NCBI GenBank assembly: GCA_902538155.1
Contig: CACBDX010000004.1
Span: 1 to 50,293, forward strand
Source: an uncultured Alphaproteobacteria bacterium
Lineage (GTDB): Bacteria; Pseudomonadota; Alphaproteobacteria; HIMB59; GCA-002718135
Direction of reading: 5' to 3'
Length of the DNA stretch: 50,293 nucleotides
Shown here: positions 8,827 to 16,203 of the stretch, piece after piece
Numbering within the stretch: position 1 is the first letter of the stretch
Layout of the letters: each line of letters starts with the position of its first letter
Made by a program: the position numbers and the translations under genes
Notes under the pieces: generated by a model
Databases searched by the model: none
The model's input: the letters and a program-made list of their open reading frames with translations, nothing else
Told to the model about the DNA's origin: nothing

Positions 8827-9762
8827 TTAATTAAAAAACTCCTTATGTATTTCGTTATCAACACTAGATATTTTTCTAATAAATTGTGTTACAAATTGAT
8901 GAAGTCCATATTCAACAATAGTTTCTATTTTTTCTTCCTGAATTTTAGTATTTAGATCTTTTAAATTATCATAAATTCTTCCAACCTTTAATGGACTACA
9001 TGTTAGGTTAGTTAAATGTTTAACAATATTCTGAATACAAAAACTTAAAGATCTAGGGCAATTATTATTTAAAACTAAAAAGTCAGCGATTTTAGTTGCG
9101 GTAATATTACCATCGTATGCCCATCTAAAAGCTCTAAAGGAAGATAAAGAGCGAAGCAATATACTCCATTGCATATTATCGATATTACCACCTACATATT
9201 GAGGCTTAGGTAATAAAACAAAATACTTTACATCTAACAATCTGGCAGAATTATCAGCCCTCTCAATAAATAAACCAAGAAAAATAAAATTATAACCATC
9301 ATTTCTAAGCAAAGAACTTAATGATCCTCTAAATAAGTTTACTTGTTCTATTGTCCACTCAGTCAGATCAGGTAAATCAGATTTTGTAAATTTTTTTTCT
9401 TTTAAGTTTAGTATCTCTTGATAAGTTTTATTAATTGCTAACCAAGACTCAGGGGTAAAGGAAGTTCTAACTACTAATGCGTTATTTCGTGCATTAAGAA
9501 TACAATTATAAACAGATGAAGGATTACTTTCATCAAAAAATAAATAATCTTCCACATTTTTCTGTTCAATTGTATCATATTTATTTTTATATCCCTCAAT
9601 TGCTCCAGCAGCAGATAAAACTGATTCCCATTCATTATTATAACCACTTGGATTTGGAAAAAGAGACATTCTATAACCAACATCCAAAAGCCTGGCTGTA
9701 GTTTCAGCTCTTTCCATATAGCGACTGATCCAATATAGATATTCAGCAGTTCTACTTAACAT
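8827..9762 (-). CDS. Alpha-E domain protein
   Basis: 311 residues, the usual length. The start MLSRTAEYLYWISRYMERAE carries the family signature: LxRxAExxYWxxRYxERAExxARLLDV. A second copy-like block ERADNSARLLDVKYF (about 167-181) shows the helical repeat typical of this all-alpha family (formerly DUF403). Its biochemistry is not established; comparative genomics links it to circularly permuted ATP-grasp ligases and transglutaminase-like proteins, as here. It starts 9 bases after the ATP-grasp gene and ends one base before the transglutaminase start, so translation is coupled. Confidence 0.92.
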   Translation of the reverse strand: MLSRTAEYLYWISRYMERAETTARLLDVGYRMSLFPNPSGYNNEWESVLSAAGAIEGYKNKYDTIEQKNVEDYLFFDESNPSSVYNCILNARNNALVVRTSFTPESWLAINKTYQEILNLKEKKFTKSDLPDLTEWTIEQVNLFRGSLSSLLRNDGYNFIFLGLFIERADNSARLLDVKYFVLLPKPQYVGGNIDNMQWSILLRSLSSFRAFRWAYDGNITATKIADFLVLNNNCPRSLSFCIQNIVKHLTNLTCSPLKVGRIYDNLKDLNTKIQEEKIETIVEYGLHQFVTQFIRKISSVDNEIHKEFFN

Positions 9763-9771
9763 TTTTATTCC

Positions 9772-11178
9772 TCATTCAGCCAAAACCCATGTGTCTTTCA
9801 CACCACCTCCTTGGCTAGAATTTACAACAAACGAACCTTCATTCATTGCAACTCTAGTTAAACCACCAGAACTTAATTGAGCCTGCTCTCCAATTAAACA
9901 AAATGGACGTAAATCTACCCTTCTTCCCTCAACTTGATTTTTGATTAGTGTTGGTGAAAATGAAAGATCAAGTAAAGGTTGAGCTATATATCCTTTTGGA
10001 TTTGTGGAAAGTTTTGTTTTAAATTCATCTATATAGGATTTAGAAGATTTTGGACCTATTAACATCCCATAACCTCCAGATCCATCAACCTCTTTTACGA
10101 CAAGTTCATTTATATTATCTAAAACATATTTTAATTCTTGTTCCTTTTCGCAATTCCATGTTTCAACATTATCTAAGATTGGTTGTTCACCTAAATAAAA
10201 TTTGATCATCTCAGGCACATATATATAAATTGCTTTATCATCGGCTATACCTGCTCCAGGAGCTGAACAAATATTGACACCTCCGGTTCTATAAACATCC
10301 ATAATTCCTGGAATGCCAATTACAGATTGAGGATTAAAACAGAGAGGATCTAAAAAATCATCATCTATTCTTCTATAAACAACATCTACTCTCTTTGGAC
10401 CATCTACTGTTTTCATATAAAGGTATTTACCTTCGACAAATAGATCGGTTGATTCAACCATTTCAATACCCATTTGATCTGATAAAAAACTATGTTCGTA
10501 ATAAGCACTATTCAATGGACCAGGTGTAAGTAATACGCATACGGGTTCTGGATTTTCGCATTTAATAGGAGCCAAGCTCATCAAAGTTTGTAAAAGTCTT
10601 GTAGGATAATCATCTATTGGCGTTACTCTATTGTTATGGAATAGATCAGGAAACATTCGCATCATTATTTCTCTATTTTCTAGCATGTAGGAAACACCAC
10701 TTGGCGTTCGACAATTATCTTCCAAAACAAAATACTCGTTTGGACCTGTTCTAACTAAATCAATACCAATTATAGGACTATAAATGTCTCTAGGAGGTGA
10801 AAAACCAAACATTGAAGGTTCAAAAGATTTTTTTTTGTAAATAATTTCTTTAGGAATTATATTTGCTTTTATTATTTCACCTTGATTATAAATATCAGCA
10901 AGAAACGCATTAAGTGCTTTAGCTCTTTGAATTACTCCTCTTTCTAGCCTTAACCATTCTGTATAAGTAAATATTCTTGGAATTAAATCAAACGGAATAA
11001 TTCTTTCTCTTGCAGTTTCGTTATTTGTAGAAAATGTAATTCCAATATTTCTAAAATGAGATTCAGCTTCAGCGTTCTTTTCAAGAATAACTTTTGAAGT
11101 CATTTGATCCAACCAATCATTAATATTGTTATAATGATTTCTTATAACTGACTCAGATTGATACATTTCATTAAACAT
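9772..11178 (-). CDS. Circularly permuted ATP-grasp ligase
   Basis: About 468 residues, normal for the family (formerly DUF404/DUF407). Recognisable blocks are ARERIIPFDLIPRI, RAKALNAFLADIY, the LEDNCRTPSGVSYMLENR segment, VDVVYRRIDDDFLDP and the glycine-rich EVDGSGGYGM, followed by PFCL and GGLTRVA near the end. These enzymes are predicted to activate a carboxylate with ATP and join it to an amine. The ATG at 11178 is used; a TTG one codon upstream is possible. An AGAGG site lies 11 bases before the ATG. It is the first gene of an operon with alpha-E and transglutaminase-like genes, and its leader contains two glutamine-riboswitch-like aptamers, suggesting control by glutamine (nitrogen) status. 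Confidence 0.92.
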   Translation of the reverse strand: MFNEMYQSESVIRNHYNNINDWLDQMTSKVILEKNAEAESHFRNIGITFSTNNETARERIIPFDLIPRIFTYTEWLRLERGVIQRAKALNAFLADIYNQGEIIKANIIPKEIIYKKKSFEPSMFGFSPPRDIYSPIIGIDLVRTGPNEYFVLEDNCRTPSGVSYMLENREIMMRMFPDLFHNNRVTPIDDYPTRLLQTLMSLAPIKCENPEPVCVLLTPGPLNSAYYEHSFLSDQMGIEMVESTDLFVEGKYLYMKTVDGPKRVDVVYRRIDDDFLDPLCFNPQSVIGIPGIMDVYRTGGVNICSAPGAGIADDKAIYIYVPEMIKFYLGEQPILDNVETWNCEKEQELKYVLDNINELVVKEVDGSGGYGMLIGPKSSKSYIDEFKTKLSTNPKGYIAQPLLDLSFSPTLIKNQVEGRRVDLRPFCLIGEQAQLSSGGLTRVAMNEGSFVVNSSQGGGVKDTWVLAE

Positions 11179-11236
11179 CAATTAGTAAACCTCTTGAGAT
11201 TTGAATAGAATAATTTTTTATTATCTAACTTTTTAA

Positions 11237-11288
11237 CCATAGTTATAACAAACCTTTCCTATCCGTTATAATTCATGCTTAGCTATGG
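11237..11288 (-). promoter_or_regulatory. Long stem in the leader, candidate riboswitch expression platform
   Basis: Reading the minus strand, CCATAG (11288-11283) and TTATAAC (11271-11265) pair with GTTATAA (11249-11243) and CTATGG (11242-11237). This makes 13 base pairs interrupted by an 11-base bulge on one side, with a 15-base purine-rich loop. It lies between the second aptamer and the ATP-grasp start. No T tract follows, so it is not a simple terminator. A third self-complementary TTATAA lies right after the aptamer (about 11297-11302), which would allow exclusive pairings. Role inferred. Confidence 0.5.
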
Positions 11289-11306
11289 AAATTAATTATA
11301 AGATCC

Positions 11307-11357
11307 GCGTTCCTTCAGCTTTAGCTTACTTCCGATCTGTTAGTACAGATTGAACGA
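11307..11357 (-). promoter_or_regulatory. Glutamine riboswitch-like aptamer (glnA RNA), 3' copy
   Basis: On the minus strand the order is P1 5' strand CGTTC (11356-11352), A, hairpin P2 ATCTGT-ACTA-ACAGAT, junction CGGAAGTA, hairpin P3 AGC-TAAA-GCT, junction GAAG, P1 3' strand GAACG, C. The junction sequences CGGAAGUA and GAAGGAACGC are the conserved core of the glnA (glutamine-I) riboswitch as I know it. It is the second of two tandem copies, 15 bases after the first and about 128 bases before the start of the ATP-grasp gene. Compared with the other copy, P2 is wholly different in sequence yet still pairs, and P3 shows a compensatory G-C to A-T change. Confidence 0.85.
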
Positions 11358-11372
11358 TTTAATAACTTGCAT

Positions 11373-11424
11373 GCGTTCCTTCAACTTTCGTTTACTTCCG
11401 TTTTGAATTATTCAAAATGAACGA
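11373..11424 (-). promoter_or_regulatory. Glutamine riboswitch-like aptamer (glnA RNA), 5' copy
   Basis: Minus strand: P1 CGTTC (11423-11419), A, hairpin P2 TTTTGAA-TAA-TTCAAAA (11417-11401), junction CGGAAGTA, hairpin P3 AAC-GAAA-GTT (GNRA-type loop), junction GAAG, P1 GAACG, C. It keeps every unpaired core base of the 3' copy. Tandem arrangement is common among glnA RNAs. The gene controlled is most likely the ATP-grasp/alpha-E/transglutaminase operon, since the phosphatidylcholine synthase gene lies upstream on the same strand and ends before it. Confidence 0.85.
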
Positions 11425-11480
11425 AGAATTTTTATTAATAAAATTTATTTATTTTTAAAAATGAATTTCATACTTATTTG

Positions 11481-11499
11481 ATATGCGTTTTTTGCATAT
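11481..11499. repeat. Inverted repeat between pcs and the riboswitch leader
   Basis: ATATGC / GCATAT, a perfect 6-bp inverted repeat with a 7-base loop, 29 bases past the end of the phosphatidylcholine synthase gene. No T run follows on the minus strand, so it is a poor terminator. It could weakly end the pcs transcript or be an operator near the promoter of the riboswitch transcript. Role unknown. Confidence 0.35.
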
Positions 11500-11527
11500 A
11501 CAAAAAAATATTGAATTACTTACGCTT

Positions 11528-12235
11528 TTAATAGTCTTTTATCGATCTAAGAAAACAAATATAAATAAAATAGCCCGTACAAATTAACCATATTAAAAGA
11601 ACAATTGTATCATTTATAATTAAGTTTATTTCTGATTTTGTGACTAATCGTAGAGTTGTTGCTGCCCAAACAACAGTAAAAAAAATCGTTAAATTTCTAA
11701 ATGATTTTACTCTTAGTGGATGAACAAACTTCCATGGAACGAATGTCAATACTGATAGAATAATTATCACAATTAGGTTTATCCATTCATTCGTATTTAA
11801 TATAAAGAAATATAAAACCACAACATTCCAGAGTGCAGGAAAACCTTGGAAATAATAATCATCCGTTTTCATATTAACGTTAATAAAAGTATACAAAGAA
11901 ACTCCAAATATAAGAGCAGGCATAATCATTTCAAAACCTGATGGTACCATTTGAAACCAGTAAATCATTAGAGCTGGATTGATAACGTAATTTAGATAAT
12001 CAATAATTGAATCTAAAATAATTCCATCTAGATTTGGGGCTTTTTCCTCAACACCAACCTTCCTGGCTAAAGTTCCATCAACTCCATCTACAAGTAACGC
12101 CATACCAAGCCATAAAAAACTACCGACTTGATCATCATTTAATATTGATATTAAGGCAAGAAACCCAAGTATAGCGCCAGAACCAGTGAAGGCATGAACA
12201 CCCCATGCGGATATTTGATCTTTATCAACTTTCAT
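11528..12235 (-). CDS. pcs: Phosphatidylcholine synthase
   Basis: 235 residues, matching the family. The N-terminal AWGVHAFTGSGAILG block is typical of bacterial Pcs, and the CDP-alcohol phosphotransferase motif is complete: Asp50, Asp53-Gly54, Ala57-Arg58, Gly71, Asp75, Asp79. About eight membrane helices. The enzyme condenses choline with CDP-diacylglycerol to make phosphatidylcholine in the inner membrane (EC 2.7.8.24), a one-step route found in many alphaproteobacteria. It needs imported choline; no choline transporter is seen here. It is 95 bases downstream of mutT on the same strand and may share that transcript. Confidence 0.88.
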   Translation of the reverse strand: MKVDKDQISAWGVHAFTGSGAILGFLALISILNDDQVGSFLWLGMALLVDGVDGTLARKVGVEEKAPNLDGIILDSIIDYLNYVINPALMIYWFQMVPSGFEMIMPALIFGVSLYTFINVNMKTDDYYFQGFPALWNVVVLYFFILNTNEWINLIVIIILSVLTFVPWKFVHPLRVKSFRNLTIFFTVVWAATTLRLVTKSEINLIINDTIVLLIWLICTGYFIYICFLRSIKDY

Positions 12236-12330
12236 AAATGGAGCTGGTCTTTATCATTAAAATAAAAGAAAATAAAATTTTTGAAAAAAGAGTAGAAAAA
12301 TTAGGGTTTTAAAGGATTTTAAAATTAGAT

Positions 12331-12708
12331 TTATAATAAGTTTATAATATCACTATCTCCTTCAGCAAAATTATAATTTTTAAAGTCTTTTTTTGTAACC
12401 CAAGCCGAATTCTCATGTTCACTCAAAATAATTTCACCATTAGCATGAGAGCATATAAAATAATGTAATTTCACATTTATTTTGTCATCTTGATAATTTT
12501 CTTCACCTAATTTATTTTTAATATTTATTTCTATATTAAGTTCTTCTTTTATTTCTCTTTTTAATGCCATGTCAAAAGTTTCCCCTTTTTCCACTTTTCC
12601 ACCTGGAAACTCCCAACTTAATCCCATATGTTTATTTCTATTTCTTTGAGCAATAAAATATTTGTCGTCTTTTATTATTATTGCTGCAACTACATCGAAT
12701 TTATCCAT
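12331..12708 (-). CDS. mutT: MutT-type Nudix hydrolase (8-oxo-dGTP diphosphatase)
   Basis: 125 residues. The Nudix box runs from Gly37 through Glu43 to Arg51-Glu52 and Glu55-Glu56, and WEFPGGKVEKGE is nearly identical to E. coli MutT. The usual Gly after the EE pair is Asn58. MutT removes oxidised dGTP from the nucleotide pool and so prevents A:T to C:G changes. Its ATG overlaps the stop of the photolyase-related gene by one base, so the two DNA-maintenance genes are coupled. Cytoplasmic. Assignment is strong, although some small relatives hydrolyse other nucleotides. Confidence 0.88.
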   Translation of the reverse strand: MDKFDVVAAIIIKDDKYFIAQRNRNKHMGLSWEFPGGKVEKGETFDMALKREIKEELNIEINIKNKLGEENYQDDKINVKLHYFICSHANGEIILSEHENSAWVTKKDFKNYNFAEGDSDIINLL

Positions 12709-14189
12709 TAATTAGTATTATCACGAATAAACTGATTTGCTTTCTTTATTATATGATTTTTCCTCTCTGTATTCATTTTATCATAAATATTAACCATCAT
12801 ATTTAAACGTGGATTAGATTGAAAAAATTTTCTATTTTTATTAATAAAACGCCAATACAAACCATCCATAATATCATTCCAATTGCCTCTTTTAAAATTC
12901 ATCATTTTCATAAAATAACTTGAACCACAAATATAAGGTTTGGTACTAAATATACCTCCATCACTAAATAATCCCATACCATAAACATTAGGTGACATTA
13001 CCCAATCAGAACTATCTACAAACATTTCCATGAACCAATTATAAACTTCATTAGGTTTAATTTCACATAAGTTCATAATGTTACATAAAACCATTAGTCT
13101 TTCAATATGATGGGTGTACCCATATTTTTGAGCATTTTTAATTGAGTGATCTAAAGGATCTAATCCAGTTGTACCGTCATACCATTTTTTAGTAAGAGAA
13201 TTTTTATGTTGAAAGAAATTATTTTCTTCTAATTGTTGATCATAATTTTGGTAAATGCCCCTAATGAATTCTCTCCATCCAATAATTTGCCTAATATAAC
13301 CTTCATAAGAATTAATTTTAATTTTATTTTCGACTTTTCTTATTCTCTTAATTATTAGTTCTGGTGTCAATAAACCTAAATTAATCATGGGGCTTAGAAC
13401 ACTGTGAAATAAAAAGTTATTATTAGTATCAACTGCATCTTCGTAATCACCAAATAAATTAAATTTTTTAATAATAAAATAATCTAACCATTTAACTGCA
13501 TCATCATAGGTTGTAGGTAGCCAAAAATTATCAACTTGGCCTGGATGGTTTTTAAAAATTTTATTTATTTCTTGTTTTAAAACTTTTGTATGATTTGTTT
13601 CTTTTGCTTTAATCATTTCTGGTATTTTAATATCTTTAGGGAGTTTTTTTCTGTTATCTTCATCAAAACTCCATTTCCCACCTTTAGGTTTATTATTTTC
13701 TATCAAAATATCTGTTTTTGCACGGGCAATTTTATAAAAATTTGCCATAAAAGGTTTTTTTGTTTTACTTAAATAATTTTTAAATTCATCTCTTGAATTT
13801 AAAAACATGGGTGATTGAATAAAAGTTAATTTAATTTTATTTTTTTTACATAATGTGCTTATTTTTTTTTCAAAAAATTTATCTTCAATTTCAAAAGAAA
13901 TTAATTCTTCGAATTTATTTTTTTTTATAAAATTTTCTAATTTTTTTTCGTAGGATATTTTAAAATCTTTTTTTAAATCAATATAATTTAATTTAAATTT
14001 ATTTTTTTTTAATTCATCAGCATAAGATCTCATTGAGGACAGAAAAAGAATGAGTTTTAATTTATGATGTTTTTTAAAAGTACAAAGATCAAAACTTTCA
14101 CACATAAAAATAGTTAAATCTTTATATTTTGTTAAGTGTTTATGTGGGAATAGTTGATTTCCAAGAATTAAAAATAAACTTTTCATCAA
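12708..14189 (-). CDS. Photolyase-related protein (FeS-BCP/PhrB family) lacking the Fe-S cysteines
   Basis: 493 residues, near the length of the bacterial (6-4) photolyase PhrB (about 507). N-terminal LFLILGNQLFP, GWREFIRG (304-311), HHIERLM (360-366), MSPNVYGMG and STKPY (415-419) are family blocks. PhrB-type enzymes bind FAD, a lumazine antenna and a 4Fe-4S cluster, and repair (6-4) UV lesions. Here the cluster region is changed: the CxxC-x12-C segment that should follow KM(S/M)..  is replaced by MNFKRGNW with a deletion (about 430-437), and the fourth Cys position near 345 is Pro. It is probably a cluster-free photolyase or light sensor. It forms a coupled pair with mutT. Confidence 0.85.
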   Translation of the reverse strand: MMKSLFLILGNQLFPHKHLTKYKDLTIFMCESFDLCTFKKHHKLKLILFLSSMRSYADELKKNKFKLNYIDLKKDFKISYEKKLENFIKKNKFEELISFEIEDKFFEKKISTLCKKNKIKLTFIQSPMFLNSRDEFKNYLSKTKKPFMANFYKIARAKTDILIENNKPKGGKWSFDEDNRKKLPKDIKIPEMIKAKETNHTKVLKQEINKIFKNHPGQVDNFWLPTTYDDAVKWLDYFIIKKFNLFGDYEDAVDTNNNFLFHSVLSPMINLGLLTPELIIKRIRKVENKIKINSYEGYIRQIIGWREFIRGIYQNYDQQLEENNFFQHKNSLTKKWYDGTTGLDPLDHSIKNAQKYGYTHHIERLMVLCNIMNLCEIKPNEVYNWFMEMFVDSSDWVMSPNVYGMGLFSDGGIFSTKPYICGSSYFMKMMNFKRGNWNDIMDGLYWRFINKNRKFFQSNPRLNMMVNIYDKMNTERKNHIIKKANQFIRDNTN

Positions 14190-14282
14190 TATTTAAATAG
14201 TAAGTTATTAGAAAATTTATATGATTTATTAAAATTAATTTCTTATTTTAGACAATTTTTAACTATAATAAGTTATAAATTA

Positions 14283-14792
14283 ATGACTAAATTAGTAAAA
14301 TTATTGGTAATTCCCCTTATAATTAGTTTTGCACTATTCTCTTGTAATACCACATCTCCAAACAAAGTAAAAAAATCTGATGCACAAAAAGTAACTAATA
14401 TTGAATATGGAACAATCAAAACCTCTCTTCCAGTAAAGATTGAAGGTGAAAGTGATTGGATTGGAGCAACTGCTGGAGCAATGATAGGAGGTCTTTTAGC
14501 ATCTCAAATATGTGGAGAAGAAGAAATATTAGGAACAAAGTGTCAAGACATAGCGATAGTATATGGAACTATTGGAGGAGCTGCTATGGGCTCAGTAATA
14601 CAAGCTAAAATTGGTAATCATGATGGCTTTCAATATATAGTGAATATTGATGAATGTGGTAATGACATTTCTAATTGCCAAAATAATCAAGAAAAAGCTT
14701 TTGTACAAGGAGATGATAATGCTCTTCCAAATGGTCAAAGAGTTGTAATTATCTACGGAGATGTAATAAGAGTTATGCCCTATGAAGAATAA
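14283..14792 (+). CDS. Outer-membrane lipoprotein, SlyB/glycine-zipper type
   Basis: 169 residues. A signal peptide ends in the lipobox LFSC with Cys21 as lipidation site. The middle has a glycine zipper (GATAGAMIGGLLAS, about 61-74, and IGGAAMGS, about 97-104), as in SlyB/Pcp lipoproteins, followed by a C-terminal QRVVIIYGDVIRVMP segment that also fits this family. SlyB-like proteins sit in the outer membrane and respond to envelope stress in enterics. Two extra Cys pairs in the middle are notable. Single gene; its end overlaps a 33-residue ORF. Confidence 0.78.
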   Translation: MTKLVKLLVIPLIISFALFSCNTTSPNKVKKSDAQKVTNIEYGTIKTSLPVKIEGESDWIGATAGAMIGGLLASQICGEEEILGTKCQDIAIVYGTIGGAAMGSVIQAKIGNHDGFQYIVNIDECGNDISNCQNNQEKAFVQGDDNALPNGQRVVIIYGDVIRVMPYEE

Positions 14793-14883
14793 TTTAGTAA
14801 AATTCATTATTAGTATTCTTTTATTATTTCCATTTCACCTCAATGCTGAATTAATATTTAAAGATAATTTTCCAAAATGTTAA
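14782..14883 (+). CDS. Tiny ORF with signal peptide, 33 residues
   Basis: ATG at 14782 overlaps the end of the SlyB-like gene by 11 bases in another frame. The product has a basic start (MKNNLVK), a hydrophobic run (FIISILLLFPF) and an Ala-containing signal-peptidase site (LNA-E), followed by only about a dozen residues ending in Cys. It looks like a signal peptide attached to almost nothing. It may be a decayed exported protein, a small secreted peptide or chance. No family recognised. Confidence 0.35.
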   Translation: MKNNLVKFIISILLLFPFHLNAELIFKDNFPKC

Positions 14884-14897
14884 ATTAAATTAGTATC

Positions 14898-14927
14898 TTG
14901 ACTTTTAAGTATAATTTTTACTATAAA
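14898..14927 (+). promoter_or_regulatory. Sigma-70-like promoter
   Basis: TTGACT (14898-14903), 18-base spacer, TATAAA (14922-14927). The expected start of transcription falls at or within a base or two of the ATG at 14933, so the small ORF there may be read from a leaderless mRNA. The promoter would also drive the genes at 15020 and 15224. Confidence 0.5.
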
Positions 14928-14932
14928 TACAT

Positions 14933-15016
14933 ATGAACAAGAGAAATTTATACGCAGCTATTGCGATAGTGTTTATCTTTGCTGCTTTAAATTTAACTAT
15001 ATATTTTTTCTATTAA
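14933..15016 (+). CDS. Single-helix mini membrane protein, 27 residues
   Basis: ATG at 14933 to TAA at 15016. A short basic head (MNKRN) is followed by one hydrophobic helix (about 7-26) ending in YFFY. The next gene starts 3 bases after its stop and a promoter-like sequence lies directly before it, so it is placed as the first cistron of the unit with the genes at 15020 and 15224. No family recognised. Short single-helix proteins of this kind often modulate larger membrane complexes, but that is only a general analogy. Confidence 0.45.
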   Translation: MNKRNLYAAIAIVFIFAALNLTIYFFY

Positions 15017-15019
15017 ATC

Positions 15020-15223
15020 ATGGTTATCAGAAGAAAATCTAGTATTTATAAAAAATTATATGAAATTAATGGTCAGAAAATGATGTTCGGTCACGATAAT
15101 ATACATTTTAAAACAATTAACTTACCATCAAAACAAAGATACAAAAATCTATGCAATAAATTTGGTTTAAAAAAAGTTAAATCTTCAGGAAAAAAAAATT
15201 TTCAAATAATTAACATTAATTAA
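15020..15223 (+). CDS. Small basic protein, unknown, 67 residues
   Basis: 67 residues with many Lys/Arg (for example the N-terminal VIRRKSSIYKK and the C-terminal GLKKVKSSGKKN), no membrane segment and no signal peptide. It lies between the 27-residue membrane ORF (3-base gap) and the renalase-like gene, whose GTG immediately follows its stop codon. The tight placement supports a real, co-translated gene. No family recognised; the basic character would suit RNA or ribosome binding, but nothing in the sequence proves this. Confidence 0.55.
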   Translation: MVIRRKSSIYKKLYEINGQKMMFGHDNIHFKTINLPSKQRYKNLCNKFGLKKVKSSGKKNFQIININ

Positions 15224-16201
15224 GTGAAAAATATTGCAATAATTGGGGCTGGGATGACTGGTTTGTCTCTTGCTTATAATCTTCAAGAACATAATATTAC
15301 AATTTTTGATAAATCATGGAGACCAGGAGGAAGGGTATCTACTAGAAAGCATGATAATTACCTTTTTGATCATGGCGCACATTATCTATCAACAAATCAT
15401 TCTGTAAATCAATTAAACGAAGTAATAAGTAGATATAACTTAGGACAAGTAATAGAAATAGATTTTGCAACAGATTATTTAAAAAATAAAAAGACTAGAA
15501 AAAAAATTATTATTGGTCAAAATGGAATTAATTCTATTCCAAATTCTATTTTTGATAATATTGAAATAAAAAGTTATTTAAATTCTAAAATAATTAAAAT
15601 TTCAAAAAATAGTAATAATCTCTTCTCGCTATTTTCTGAAAAGGAAGAATTTAAAGATTTTGATTATATTTTAATTTGTATACCTTATTTACAATCAAAA
15701 GAACTTTCAAAAGAATTAATTGATTTTACTCAAATTGTTAACGAGCCTTCTTATGATCCCATACATACTGTAATGTTAAGTTATAAAGATAATAATAATA
15801 TTAAAATTAAAGCTGGATTAAATCTTCATAAAGATATTAGTTTCTTTATGAATCAAAATATAAAATTTAATGAATTATCCAATGATTGTTGGGTATTAAA
15901 TATGAGTTCTGAATATACAAAAAATAATATTGATATAGACAAGACTGAACTAGAAAAATATGCCCAATCAATATTTGAAGAAACATTTGATATAAAGAAT
16001 GAAATAAGTTTTATTAAATCACACAGGTGGTTATATGCGCAAACAAAATTGAGTTATAATACTATATCAAAAAAAAATTGGATTAATTCTAAGGATAATA
16101 AAATATTTTTAAGTGGAGACTGGGTTTTAGGAAAAAGTCTAAGCGATGCCTGGGATGCAGGTGAAAAATTATCACATTATATTAAGATTTTATCAGTTTG
16201 A
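15224..16201 (+). CDS. Renalase-like FAD-dependent amine oxidase/oxidoreductase
   Basis: 325 residues from a GTG directly after the previous stop. The dinucleotide-binding motif GAGMTG is at 8-13, the acidic ribose-binding residue is Asp29, and WRPGGRVSTR with FDHGAHYL (about 32-54) is the renalase/amine-oxidase FAD block. Near the end HRWLYA and SGDW...SDAWDAGEKL match the C-terminal FAD motif. Bacterial renalases oxidise abnormal dihydro isomers of NAD(P)H back to NAD(P). Cytoplasmic. The convergent aminotransferase ends 2 bases away. Confidence 0.82.
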   Translation: MKNIAIIGAGMTGLSLAYNLQEHNITIFDKSWRPGGRVSTRKHDNYLFDHGAHYLSTNHSVNQLNEVISRYNLGQVIEIDFATDYLKNKKTRKKIIIGQNGINSIPNSIFDNIEIKSYLNSKIIKISKNSNNLFSLFSEKEEFKDFDYILICIPYLQSKELSKELIDFTQIVNEPSYDPIHTVMLSYKDNNNIKIKAGLNLHKDISFFMNQNIKFNELSNDCWVLNMSSEYTKNNIDIDKTELEKYAQSIFEETFDIKNEISFIKSHRWLYAQTKLSYNTISKKNWINSKDNKIFLSGDWVLGKSLSDAWDAGEKLSHYIKILSV

Positions 16202-16203
16202 TA

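Noticed and set aside
9474..9683. Out-of-frame ORF inside the alpha-E gene (and the opposite-strand one at 9516-9701)
   Set aside because: Both lie wholly inside a conserved coding gene and have amino-acid content typical of AT-rich shadow frames.
11481..11499. ATATGC/GCATAT hairpin as a terminator of pcs
   Set aside because: No T tract follows on the minus strand, so it is listed only as an inverted repeat.
11182..11527. Considered as a tRNA, REP element or mobile-element remnant because of its two GC-richer direct repeats
   Set aside because: No cloverleaf or terminal CCA pattern; the repeats are better explained by tandem riboswitch aptamers with covarying stems.
14592..14807. Antisense ORF over the SlyB-like gene
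   Set aside because: Overlaps the lipoprotein gene almost entirely and shows no features of its own.
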